Assembly (NCBI GenBank): GCA_949825025.1
Contig: OX463785.1
Span: 12,463,971 to 12,527,970 of the forward strand
Reading direction: 5' to 3'
DNA length: 64,000 nucleotides
DNA from: Siphlonurus alternatus
Taxonomy: Eukaryota; Arthropoda; Insecta; Ephemeroptera; Siphlonuridae
Shown: positions 22,201 through 28,926 of the stretch, piece by piece
How the letters are laid out: the number at the start of each line of letters is the position of its first letter
How positions within the stretch are numbered: position 1 is the stretch's first letter
Notes under the pieces: generated by a model
Seen by the model: the letters and a program-made list of their open reading frames with translations, nothing else
Databases searched by the model: none
Told to the model about the DNA's origin: nothing
Translations under genes and position numbers: made by a program

Positions 22201-24917
22201 GGATCCCCCCCACCGCGAAATTTTGGATTTAACATGGGCAATATAGGCATTTCCCCCACTCCAATTTTTTTTGTTTATATAACATTGGCCTTATGGAGGC
22301 AGCCCCCCCTTTTTTTCTGGATCCGCGCCTGTATGTTTGTACGCTATTTTTTGTTAAAAAAATGGAATTGATCAAATTCCCATTTAAATAAGCAATTTCA
22401 GATTTTTTTCCCCATGCATTTATTGAGAGCGATTTACAAAGAGAGTTATCCGGTTTTCTCACTAATGACATTTAGTGTCAATAAAACCAAGGTTAGTGAG
22501 AAGCCTAGATACTTTCTTGAATCGCTCTTAATATGGTTTTAATTTATTATTTTTACTGTCACCTAATTTATATAATCAGAACTTATTTATACTTTTGGTT
22601 TTTACTGTTTGAGTGTATGTCAAAATTTATGTGTAATATTTAATACATAGTTTTAAAAGAGGAAAGTAGAACATTAAAATTCAGTAACCCCTTACAGGTT
22701 AGGCAACTTGTTTTGCATAAGATGTATAACAAGTTGCCTATATCTCTGGGAACTTAAAAAAAAATCAAATTTTTGTTGCTTTTCAACTTTTTACAAATTT
22801 AATATGTACACTGTATATTAAAGTGAATTAAAAACTACTATATATTTATATTCAAAATAAAATTGATATTAAAACTTTGAACGAAATTTTTAAATCACAT
22901 TATTATATTTAGAATATGTTATGTTCTCTGGCCTTTAATTTTTAATCAAATACTCCAAGCCAATATTTAATATACACAATACATGCAATTCTTGAATAAC
23001 GATAATTAGAATTCTTACTAATCACGGTTAGCGACAGGCTAAGTTAGCGTCAGCCTAAATCAATCGACAATGACACTAAACACTGATGGTGTTAGTAATT
23101 AAAATACCTGGGTTTCAAATAATACCACCTAACCAAAACTTAGCCTAAAAATGTCTTAGCACTACAATGAAGAATAAACTAAGACAGTTTTAACTTTAAG
23201 AATGTTATTATTTGAAGACCCATGGGGTCAAAATTAGTCGCAGCAAACGTAGTGGTGACTACTTGAACTACGTGCGCTAGGATAATTTTTAACATTGTAT
23301 TGACCTATTGACAGCATCAGCCGGTCAGCCGCAGCATAATTTTAGGGTAGTAGCGGGAACTTGTGTGCAGGTAGACACTTGAATAGTATAATACATATGA
23401 AAAAAAAAAAGAGCGATCGTAGCTCAAGGATCCCGGTAGCTCAGTTGATTAGAGCACTTCGCGTACACAGCCTAGAGGAGGTTGTGGGTTCTAGTCCCAC
23501 CTTTGGTATTCTTTTCTACTAATATTTTCTTTTCACAACCGTATACTATTCAAAATCGGATTGTGATGCACGTCAATTATTTAAATAATTGAGCAATCTC
23601 TGATAAATTTATATACTTAATGGAGGCGATTCACGAAAGAGTTATCCAGGTTTTTATCCGCGTTTAGCTTAACCACGTTTAGCAAGGTGATTTAACACGT
23701 AAAACAGTTATAGTTTAAACTTAGTTAAGCTAAACGTGGTTAAAGCCTAGCTAACTGCTTCGTGAATCGCACCCAATTACTGTGACATATATACAAATTA
23801 TTTCCATGTCATAATAAAAATGATTTTTATTCCCATTTTGACACAAGTTTAATTCCCCCTGTACTAAAAGCTTGCATGTTGCTTACAGCGCGGTGACTCG
23901 GTGGACACTGTGGTGACTCCCTCCAGTTCTCCAATTCCTATGGACAGCAGCGACGATGACGATGATGACAATAACGTTCGCCGTCGCAGTGGTGCTCGTT
24001 TGGAGAACAGAATGTCTTGGGAGAACCACTCTGAAGAAGAGTCGATGGAACTTTTAGACCTTCCACGTTCAATCAGCCCTCAGTCCTTATGGCACATCAC
24101 TCTGGATGTCCCCCCATCCTCAAGTTCTTCATCTTCTAGTTCTTCTCCATTATCCTCCCCTCCAGTACATAATCAGGACTGGGAGGTACAAATGCTTGCA
24201 GAAGAAATGGATAGAAGAGATCAAAGACAAAAATTAGAAGGAGAATTAGCAGAATTAACTGGAAAATCAAGATTATCAAAATCAGAATTAGATATATTAG
24301 ATCAAGTATTATTAGAATCATTACATGAAAAAACACATGATAGAAAACATAAAAATTTAAGTTTTGATGATGATCATATACCTATTAATAAAAAATTAAA
24401 AAGAAAAAGGACATCTAGTGAAAGTGTAAGACATACAAGTAAAAGTCACGAACATTTATTAATTAGAGATCATAACTTAAGAGCAAGTTTATTAAGAAAT
24501 AGATTACATAATAAAAAACAAAATGATGATGAAAATAAATCATCAACTTCAAGTGGTTTTGTTTCTTGGTTACATAGAAAAAGTAGTGGAGGTGGTGGTG
24601 GAAGTCAACAACATATTGGTAGACAAGTACTAAATGCAGGTTCATTAGAAGAACCTTCTATTACTACAGTTGAAAAGACAATCCCTACTCAAAGTAGAAG
24701 TTCTTCAATAAGTCATTTACCAATTAACCCTCCCCCACCCCCTCCTCCCCCAACTAGGGGAGGTTCTTTATTCACTTTTTCTCGATTAAGACTGTCAACG
24801 TTATCTCATTCTATTCGAGGATTTTCAAGACCTTCTTCAACCCCTGCTGTTCCAAGTACCGACCCTGAAAGAGCCGTTGCGACAATTTCCCAAGCTTCTC
24901 CTTCTCAACAATCGTGA
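1222..24917 (+). CDS. Cngl: Cyclic-nucleotide-gated ion channel, CNGL-like (3' part of gene)
   Basis: Opens a non-selective cation pore at the plasma membrane when cGMP/cAMP binds. Exons read from splice sites with continuous phase: 1222-1280, 5078-5139, 7024-7112, 7959-8064, 8857-9011, 10092-10175, 12720-12816, 13291-13511, 14553-14651, 16538-16799, 18103-19662, 20697-20804, then either 21869-22051 or 23889-24917. Encoded order: S6 (FTIVSYLIGVFIFATIVG), C-linker (NRNANRLEFERLL to LPDKLKTELALHVNLSVLKK), cyclic-nucleotide-binding domain (TPGDLICRKGEVAREMFIIADG, phosphate cassette FGEIGILNL and KRTADV), a long Ser/Pro-rich tail, and a leucine-zipper coiled coil. About 1309 residues are encoded here with the long last exon, 1027 with the short one. 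S1-S5 and the selectivity filter lie left of the window. Domain order and sequence fit the alpha-like insect CNGL class better than CNGB. The channel identity is firm; the paralogue name is inferred. Confidence 0.92.
1792..1905 (-). mobile_element. Possible 3' end of a non-LTR element
   Basis: On the minus strand the sequence reads AATAAAAGCC, a short T run, then GAATTGAATTGAATTTGT. A polyadenylation-like hexamer followed by short TTGAA-type tandem repeats is typical of some LINE 3' tails. No reverse-transcriptase coding sequence remains here. Confidence 0.35.
2816..2940. mobile_element. MITE-like element, TCGTCGCC family, copy 1
   Basis: Ends are TCGTCGCCTCTGAAAATTTT and AAAATTTCC-type sequence followed by AAGGCGAGAAG in inverted orientation. 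The interior has GCGGCCTTGTTAATCACCAT, mirrored by GATTGACAAGGCTGCAA. The same layout is found at 19701-19825 and, partly, 21634-21712. Confidence 0.7.
4471..4602. mobile_element. Diverged fold-back, GCGATTCACGAA family
   Basis: Left end GGAGGCGATACACCGAAGAG and right end CCTTCGTGAATCGGGCCC are inverted relatives. The interior contains GTTTCTCACTAACTTCAGTT. It is related to the elements at 5235, 22425, 23621 and 62377. Confidence 0.55.
4701..4980. mobile_element. Fold-back element in channel intron
   Basis: Left end TGTCCCAAGGTGTACACC is mirrored by TTTGTCCCGAGGTGTAC read inward, and TTTGTAACAGCCAGGACAAT is mirrored by ATTCCTGGCTGTTACAAACA. It is about 280 bp, lies just before exon 5078-5139, and has no coding capacity. 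Confidence 0.65.
5235..5439. mobile_element. Long fold-back element, GGGGGGCATTCAC ends
   Basis: Near-perfect inverted arms: GGGGGGCATTCACAAAGCAC against GTGCTTCGTGAATGCCCCCC, and CCTCAATTTTTATCCCTG against CAGGGATAAAAATTGAGG. It is about 205 bp and starts roughly 95 bp after the donor of exon 5078-5139. Confidence 0.8.
6392..6658. mobile_element. 267-bp near-perfect palindromic element
   Basis: The arms are about 124 nt with only a few mismatches, from ACTGTAAATCTACACCTTCT to its mirror AAGAAGGTGTAGATTTACAGT-type end. The interior arm words AAGTAAATACATTCTTAAAA and AGATTTTTGTCTTGAAACAA recur inverted. The apex spacer is under 20 nt. High arm identity suggests recent insertion or ongoing arm conversion. 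Confidence 0.85.
6659..6986. mobile_element. Degenerate AATGGACAACC-family element
   Basis: Begins TCAATGGACAACCTGCA and ends TGCAGGTGGTCCACCAT. The interior TATTGCATATTTGGATAGAG and the CATCATAGCGTTTTGCAGCA stretch match the longer copy at 58110-58779. It directly abuts the palindrome at 6392-6658. Confidence 0.55.
7621..7723 (+). repeat. Two-copy tandem duplication (50 and 53 bp)
   Basis: Units 7621-7670 and 7671-7723 are identical apart from a three-base insertion (TAA). Both start CATTACAAAGTAAATAA and end CATAAACTTCTGGA. The unit includes the outer end of the inverted-repeat element that follows. Confidence 0.9.
7714..7925. mobile_element. MITE-like element, ACTTCTGGACA family, copy 1
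   Basis: Inverted ends ACTTCTGGACAGCATAACCT and CGTTCATGGTGTCTAGAAGT; inner CACTCCTGC is mirrored by GCAGGAGTG. The interior AGAGCTGCAGC and AGAGAGATGCAGATTTG are shared with 13026-13220 and, in part, 59890-59930. It lies 34 bp before exon 7959-8064. Confidence 0.7.
10191..10856. mobile_element. Composite: outer fold-back split by a second MITE
   Basis: Outer arms TTAAGGTAGAGATAAC ... AAAATCCCATTCATAAAAAT are mirrored by ATTTTTATGAATGGGATTTT ... GTTATCTTTACCTTTACAG. The intact relative at 51047-51400 shows the expected apex, ending CCATGTTAAA then TAGTCAACTTT. Here a second element (about 10385-10696) interrupts exactly there. The composite begins within 15 bp of the donor of exon 10092-10175. 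Confidence 0.82.
10385..10696. mobile_element. MITE family A (ATGGAGTATTGACCTC), nested copy
   Basis: Ends TTGAGTATTGACCTCAAAA and TTGAGGTCAATACTCCATTA; then AGAAATGGATAGAACGTGCA and TGCACGCTCTATCCATTTCT. The central part has GTGACGTCTCG and CTCGTGAGGTCAC, decayed versions of the TGACGTCA pairs seen in other copies. It is inserted in the outer fold-back 10191-10856. Confidence 0.85.
12197..12529. mobile_element. MITE family A, copy 2
   Basis: Inverted ends TACAATGGAGTATCGACCT and GAGGTTGATACTCCATTGTA. The inner arms contain two intact TGACGTCA palindromes next to GAGACGCCGC and GCCGCCTCG. About 330 bp, non-coding. Confidence 0.85.
13026..13220. mobile_element. MITE-like element, ACTTCTGGACA family, copy 2
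   Basis: Starts CTCAAATCTTTACTTCTGC and ends GCAGGAGTAAAGTTCATGG then TGTCCAAAGG. The interior AGAGCTGCAGCTGCAATAGA, AGAGATGCAGATTTGTAATT and GGTTCACCAAGCTTCCATAG match copy 1 at 7714. Lies 70 bp before exon 13291-13511. Confidence 0.65.
14180..14500 (+). repeat. Dispersed repeat C, copy in channel intron
   Basis: Shares ordered words with 38090-38405 (for example CGTATCTGTCTTAACAGTTT against CGGATCTGTCTTATCAGTTT, TTTATTTTATTCGATTC, GATTAATCGTTAA). Same orientation in both places. No terminal inverted repeats or coding sequence seen; origin unknown. Confidence 0.65.
14652..16320. other. AT-rich channel intron, nothing further recognised
   Basis: Long A/T-rich stretch with simple ATTAAT/AATAAT runs, and a passage around 15540-15700 of average composition with no open frame of note. 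Confidence 0.4.
16320..16500 (+). pseudogene. Two decayed tandem copies of the start of channel exon 16538
   Basis: Copy B (about 16408-16490) has TTACAGACGCTCAATCAAC, closely matching the real junction TTGACAGACGCTCCATCAAC, and later AACTCCACTAGTGACGAGCA against AGCTCTACCAGCCACGAGAG. Read in the same frame, copy B hits TAA after about 20 codons. Copy A (about 16325-16405) keeps GGGAGCTCAACCATCCACGA. Neither can replace the real exon in phase. Short direct repeats of TGACCTTTGTATGA (16493-16530) link copy B to the functional exon. Confidence 0.6.
16538..16799 (+). CDS. Cngl: CNG channel tail exon with first GLPL-type repeat
   Basis: Phase-1/0 exon with acceptor TTGACAG and donor GTGAGC. It begins by completing the TT left by exon 14553-14651 (Leu) and reads RSINVESSTSHESTG, then a His/Gly/Ser-rich stretch, then VIGAGLPLLQRLLLLKAKED followed by a charged REEKARDEQ end. 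The last part looks like an amphipathic helix with basic and acidic faces. The same motif recurs twice in the next exon. Two decayed copies of the exon's beginning lie just upstream (see 16320-16500). Confidence 0.88.
16891..17100. repeat. Dispersed repeat D (GCGACGCGACGCGAATAATG), copy 1
   Basis: Unusually GC- and CpG-rich for the window. Shared with 61831-62025: TAAAGGCGGATTCACATGGC, ACGACGCGACGCGAATAATG, CCATTGGCGGCCATATTTGG, AGGATTTCACAGCTT and AATCGCGTCGCATCG. Ends GCGATT/CGCGTCGC suggest degenerate terminal inverted repeats. Confidence 0.7.
17216..17714. mobile_element. About 500-bp fold-back with CAATGGGGTACTGACC ends
   Basis: Outer ends CAATGGGGTACTGACC and GGTCAATACCCCATTAG. Inverted interior words include ATTGAATCTTAAATGGGAAA against TTTCCCATTTAAGATTCAAT, and TGACGTCA sites near 17358, 17365 and 17573. 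The end sequence resembles family A, but the interior differs. Confidence 0.75.
18103..19662 (+). CDS. Cngl: Large CNG channel tail exon, Ser/Pro-rich (520 codons)
   Basis: A 1560-bp exon, phase 0 at both ends (acceptor CATTCCAG, donor GTGAGT). It starts AQMHCKVASPPHASPAP, carries a second GLPL-type motif (VLGAGLPLMQRLRMLKQRED, 18202-18276) and a third, more diverged one (EYSGLPFVKKLKILNERQ, 18943-19020). Between them is a long S-P-x-S-x-T type low-complexity region (about 18550-18870). Near the end are SILK (19285-19296), KIEF (19366-19377) and KSVTF (19438-19452), which match phosphatase-1 docking patterns. Codon use changes sharply inside the exon, from GC-ending to almost entirely A/T-ending codons, yet the frame stays open throughout and splices cleanly. 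I regard it as genuine coding sequence. Confidence 0.85.
18550..18870 (+). repeat. Degenerate Ser/Pro/Thr-coding repeat in channel exon
   Basis: Irregular tandem units built around TCACCTCCT/TCTCCT encode SPP, SLTPPIKSP and then ITSP/SVTSP-type steps. Examples are SPSLTPPIKSP, immediately preceded by SLTPPIKSP, and SITSPTSITSPP. Imperfect reiteration suggests slippage expansion. Protein disorder is expected. Confidence 0.75.
19701..19825. mobile_element. MITE-like element, TCGTCGCC family, best copy
   Basis: Inverted ends CACTCGTCGCCTTGGAAAAA and TTTTCCAAGGCGACGAGTG, flanked on both sides by TA, consistent with a TA target duplication as made by Tc1/mariner-type transposases. The interior GCGGCCTTAATTG, CACCATGCCCAG and its mirror are as in 2816-2940. 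It lies 38 bp after the donor of the large tail exon. Confidence 0.82.
20697..20804 (+). CDS. Cngl: CNG channel leucine-zipper (CLZ-like) exon
   Basis: A 36-codon exon, phase 0 at both ends. It reads EEIQNKFQKRFQSLELEVRR followed by DEIISQLQSRIQELE, a heptad-like pattern with I/F/L/V at a/d positions. It sits at the place where vertebrate CNGA subunits have the C-terminal leucine zipper that mediates subunit trimerisation, so the same role is likely here (inference from position and pattern). Confidence 0.85.
20883..21198. mobile_element. MITE family A, copy 3
   Basis: Ends TTAATGGAGTATCGACCTC and GAGATCAATACTCCATTAA. Two TGACGTCA palindromes (near 21008 and 21060). Inserted about 80 bp after the leucine-zipper exon donor. 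Confidence 0.86.
21634..21712. mobile_element. Truncated TCGTCGCC-family element
   Basis: TCCTCGCCTCTGAAAAATTCC and CAGCTTTGTTAATCACCATT match the left half of 2816-2940, and GAAGCGAGT matches the far end. The middle is lost. Confidence 0.5.
21869..22051 (+). CDS. Cngl: Alternative short last exon of CNG channel
   Basis: Acceptor TTCTCCAG, phase 0, directly compatible with exon 20697-20804. It encodes 60 residues, beginning GTTVDNEVDGEARGRGAGGG, then an acidic SEDGDISDQDETNSDQPF, then a basic end VRARVKVLRPKRPRRPPKSV, with Glu then TAG at 22049-22051. No donor that keeps an open frame into exon 23889 is visible, so use of this exon ends the protein here. An AATAAA at 22480-22485 could serve this form. 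Confidence 0.7.
   Translation, partial: GTTVDNEVDGEARGRGAGGGSEDGDISDQDETNSDQPFMVRARVKVLRPKRPRRPPKSVE
22193..22333. mobile_element. Fold-back with ACAGGCGTGGATCC ends
   Basis: ACAGGCGTGGATCCCCCCC at the left is mirrored by GGATCCGCGCCTGT at the right. A C-rich arm and G/C-run mirror lie inside. It lies between the alternative last exons of the channel. A looser relative may lie at 27430-27610. Confidence 0.65.
22425..22529. mobile_element. Fold-back, GCGATTCACGAA family
   Basis: GAGAGCGATTTACAAAGAGA is mirrored by TTTCTTGAATCGCTCTT, and GGTTTTCTCACTAA by TTAGTGAGAAGCC. It contains the AATAAA at 22480 that could end the short channel mRNA. Confidence 0.65.
23379..23553 (+). mobile_element. 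tRNA-like sequence inside an inverted repeat (SINE or tRNA relic)
   Basis: Positions 23430-23508 contain an A-box-like GGTAGCTCAGTTGATTAGAG and a B-box-like GGTTCTAGTCCCACC with a good T-stem (GTGGG/CCCAC). The acceptor stem is mismatched and no normal five-base anticodon stem forms, so a functional tRNA is unlikely. It is flanked by inverted 12-mers TTGAATAGTATA (23379) and TATACTATTCAA (23542). The most likely reading is a tRNA-derived SINE head or captured tRNA pseudogene. Confidence 0.55.
23621..23776. mobile_element. Fold-back, GCGATTCACGAA family
   Basis: GGCGATTCACGAAAGAGTTA is mirrored by CTAACTGCTTCGTGAATCGC, and GCTTAACCACGTTTAGC by AGCTAAACGTGGTTAAAGC. It ends about 110 bp before the long last exon of the channel. 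Confidence 0.75.
23889..24917 (+). CDS. Cngl: Alternative long last exon of CNG channel
   Basis: Acceptor GCTTACAG, phase 0. It reads RGDSVDTVVTPSSSPIPMDS and ends SQASPSQQS before TGA (24915-24917), 342 residues. Visible segments are an Asp run (SSDDDDDDNN), a Ser run, the basic cluster KKLKRKR, a Gly run, and an eight-Pro stretch followed by TRGG that could bind SH3/EVH1-type domains. It can only follow exon 20697-20804 if exon 21869-22051 is skipped, because that exon contains a stop. The 5' third is GC-richer and the middle strongly A/T-ending, as in exon 18103. Confidence 0.78.
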   Translation, partial: RGDSVDTVVTPSSSPIPMDSSDDDDDDNNVRRRSGARLENRMSWENHSEEESMELLDLPRSISPQSLWHITLDVPPSSSSSSSSSSPLSSPPVHNQDWEVQMLAEEMDRRDQRQKLEGELAELTGKSRLSKSELDILDQVLLESLHEKTHDRKHKNLSFDDDHIPINKKLKRKRTSSESVRHTSKSHEHLLIRDHNLRASLLRNRLHNKKQNDDENKSSTSSGFVSWLHRKSSGGGGGSQQHIGRQVLNAGSLEEPSITTVEKTIPTQSRSSSISHLPINPPPPPPPPTRGGSLFTFSRLRLSTLSHSIRGFSRPSSTPAVPSTDPERAVATISQASPSQQS

Positions 24918-27900
24918 CTTGTTCTTGCACCTTCTCCAAAGTGCACAAGAGTGATAGCGTGATGATGCGAACTCATCATACACCACCGTGCACAATAATT
25001 AATTATTTATAAGCAGCTCACATATAATGAAATTTGTTTTATATTATAATAATAATAATATGTACATATGATGGTTTGAAAATGACATTACTACTGCAAA
25101 GAAGAAATTTTGTTTCAATTTCTTGTATCACATACAATTTATTTATTCGAATTTCTTAATTTAAAAGTATCCATTTTATTTGTAATGACATGAACTAATT
25201 TCCTATATATTTTCAAAATAATATGGCTTGGCTTGAGAAACAAAATAAATTTTAAAAACTCCGTAAAATATTGCAAATTTTTATAATATTTTAAAAAATT
25301 TAAATTAGTAAAAACAATCTTTCATAATATAAAATATTAATAAGATGACTTTTCCGTGGATGCTTTAAAAAAAAAATAAAAATTATCAAATTAATTTCAT
25401 TTGATATGAAATGATATGAAAATATTTATAATTAAGTACTATGTTCTTGCATGTTTATTTCTTCAAATTTATGATTAAAGATCAGTATATAAATTATAAT
25501 ATCAATTGTTTTAAATTAATAATATTTTAATTCAGCATTTAAAAAAGTAAAAATAAAATAATTAAATCTCAGCAATAAATGAAAATAGAACACTAAATAA
25601 TTATTGATGATCAGTTAAAAGAAAATATTTTATATAATAGTACATAAAATTAATATCAATATTTAATTAAATTTTCATTTGAAGCAGCATAATTATATTA
25701 TATTATCACAGTTATAATTAATTGGATTAATTCGCCATGTACTGTACGTTAATTTTTTTTATTAAAAAATATTGTCTATGAAATATAATGTAAAAGGAAT
25801 ATTTGTGATACTGATACCATTTCACCAAAATATTTTAAAAATATGTACATAAAAAAAAGAGAATCGGTTGAATTTGCAATATATAAATATTAAATATATA
25901 ATGTAATAGTTATGGTTTTAGTGTCGATTAATTTTCGTCCTCCATAGTTTATAAAAAACAGTTTGAGTGTATAATTTGTATGTATGAATATCTTTGTTAC
26001 TTTTAAAAATAATAATTTTAATTGTTTATTTAATAATTGCATATTTAAGGTATAAAAAAATATGACAATCTTACATTATTATAATAATCATGGTAAAATA
26101 ATAATAAAAAATGGTAAAAATTTAATAGAATATAATTAATACAATATGCATTTGATTGATTGGTTGGTATTTTGAGGCAATTGATATGCATCTGATGTAA
26201 TATATTGATAAAAAAAAAATGCTAATTTTGGATCAATGTAACTTAAATATGTAATTTTAAATAAATTAATTGAAATAATAAAAGGGTATCTTATAAACAC
26301 TGAAGAAGAAAAAACTAATTTTAAGCACAGAGTCCTATATAATGAGCGCACAGTCATATAATTAAAAAAAAAATACACTTGGAATAAAAGTAATATGAAT
26401 GATGGTGCCTATACAACAAAAATAACAATAATGAAAATAACAGAGCCAGAAAGTAATAATTATATAATTATGATTGTTGTTGAATAATAATAATAAAAAA
26501 ATAATATGAATTGGCCTATATGAACAATTTCTATGTTAACACCATACAATGTTGTAATATTAATTAATTAATAATTATTATATATTAAAAAAATAAATGA
26601 AACTAATAAATATAATATACTGTTGGTGGATTCTACAATTTGATAATAATAATAAAATAAAAAGTATTGGTTGACCAATAGTTCTTGTTTTTATTTAATT
26701 ACCATTTCCTTTAAAATATGCAACTTTTTAGACGCTTGTGTATTGCAGGTTGCAGTATCGCATGGGGATCAGTAAACAAGAATGTACCACCTGCATAAAT
26801 TTTAGAAACGAATATAGGGTGAAGTTATATGTTACTCTGATTTTTGTCCAAATTTTTAGAACTCAGGAACTATTTTTAAAAAATTATTCAAAGTATTCAC
26901 TGAGAAGCGCGCGTCAATTTTTAATAAAAAGATATGGACTGCATTGGTTTAAACCCAACCTCGGGGCAAAACTTTTTAGCAATGCTTTCTGGCCTCAAAA
27001 ACATCTGAAAAACTTCAGAGTATTATAATTTGATACCCTCTATTCATTTCTGAAATAATAATAATAATAAAAAAAAAAATGCCAGGCAGGTTATTCATTA
27101 TTCAATAAATTATAATCATATTTTTAGCATTAAAATGTTTTTATTTCTGCAACATGTACAAACTAAAACTATAGCACAGAAGACACATTATGTGTTCACA
27201 ACACGAGATAAGGCATAGATTTACAATAGTTATGTGTATACAAAGACTATACCAGACATCCACCTCTCATATTAAATTTCAGTAAAAAACAAATATTATG
27301 AGTTGTCGCAGTGCAGAAAGAGACACAGCTCTATTTTTTTTAAACTAAAGTTCACTTTTGTGCCTTTGTCTTTCAAACCTAAATCATTAATGTACATATT
27401 TTAAAGAAAGTGACTTTATGTACATACAGGGCACACTCAGGTGCAGATTCAGGGTGCGGCTTGGGGGAACAAGGAGGGGGAGGGGGTCATATCCCCCAAT
27501 GCTAAACTTGGGGTGAGAAGGGGGGAAGGCAACAGGTGAAAGGTTGGTAACAACTTTAATGTATTTTGGGACCTTGCTTCCCCCCTCGTGGATTCACCAC
27601 TGGGCATGCTTCTCTTAAAGATGATTTGAAAATAAGTACTTAAATTTTATATAACATGATTTTTAGCAGGTAACTGGGAGGTAATAAGTTCTTACATATG
27701 TCATGTATAGTCTTTGATATTTATTTATGGGGATACATAATTATAGACAGCAAGTTTTATAACTAAATACAAAGATATGACAATTCAGCACATAATCGTA
27801 ATCAGTAGTGATGTGTATGTCAGCTGTTAAAAACAATTTATTTAATAATTATGTGTGATTTTATAACCAACCATAAAAAAATGTAGTTCGTTACATAATA

Positions 27901-28866
27901 TATTTTATTAACTCTTCTATTATTGGAGGATATTTGGTAAATTATTTTTTTGATCTTCTTAAGCCAAACATTCAGTGAAATACACAAAAATGTACAGCCA
28001 TCTCCATGAAAAACTTTCAATCATACATTGATGCAATTTTGGTGGATAGTTTTCTATGACAATAGCTGTACTTGTTAGTGTTATTTTTTGTGGAGGGCAA
28101 TTTTAATAATTATTTTATATTACATAAAAATGTACATGATTTGAAGCTATACAAAAGTAAGCTATTTGGTAAAAAAACAAATTTAAAATATAAATAATAT
28201 GAAACTTAACAGAGCATGGTACAGATTTCATTTTAATAAACAAAAGAAATACTTAGCTGTTCTAAGGATTTTATGCATGATTTGTATTTAGCCTCTCAGG
28301 AAACAGTGTGAAAGTATTTTGAAAATTATTATTTAAGTTTTTATAGTGTCTTTAGAAGTTAAAAATAGTTATTTGCAGTTAAACCCTTAAAAAAAAACAT
28401 TTTAAATATAAATAATTATAAGTACACAATAACAAATAAGTAAAAGCAAATAAATGCAAAACAAATAATTAATTTGAAGTTAAAAGCATTTGGCCATCAT
28501 TTAAGTAAAAATTAAGACGAATAAATTAATAAATTAAGCAGCTAGCTAGCAAAACAAACATATTCTTATAAAGAATATAAATTAAAAATGAGCTAAAAAT
28601 AAATTGCACATGATTGTGATTGGAAATTGGTATTTTCTGTATGGTAAAATATTAGAATTTTAAATCCAAATGTTATAATTAGAACTACTATGAAAATTAA
28701 TTATAAGAAAAAAAAAAATGTTAAAAATAAGAAAATTGGAAATGACAAAAGTGTTGTTTAAAAAGAATTAAATTTACAGATAATACCAAGGAAATGACTT
28801 GATTAAATGCAAAAATAATTTGTGAGATCAACTAGATTTAAATCGATGCACAAAAATGAGATAAAA
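24918..28866. other. Channel 3' UTR and convergent intergenic region
   Basis: AT-rich with many AATAAA hexamers (for example 25244-25249), so the cleavage site cannot be chosen. It holds a degenerate family-B-like element near 26800-27095 and a G/C-run repeat near 27430-27610 (GGTGCAGATTCAGGGTGCGG ... GTGGATTCACCACTGGGC). No gene is supported. Confidence 0.5.
26800..27095. mobile_element. Degenerate family-B MITE
   Basis: Recognisable interior: GAACTATTTTT-type sequence (CAGGAACTATTTTTAAAAAA), then TTCAGAGTATTATAATTTGA and ACCCTCTATTCATTTCTG. The ends have eroded. Confidence 0.5.
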
Positions 28867-28872
28867 TTTATT
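28867..28872 (-). terminator. Candidate HID1 polyadenylation signal
   Basis: AATAAA on the minus strand, about 55 nt past the HID1 stop codon. It is the first canonical hexamer in the 3' UTR, though the region is A/T-rich and the match could be chance. Confidence 0.45.
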
Positions 28873-28926
28873 TACATCAACATTATTCGTAGCCACAGTC
28901 AAACTCGTTTCTATTGTCAGCTTCCG

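Noticed and set aside
23430..23508. Functional tRNA gene
   Set aside because: A and B boxes are good, but the acceptor stem has mismatches and there is no proper anticodon stem-loop. Kept only as a tRNA-like relic.
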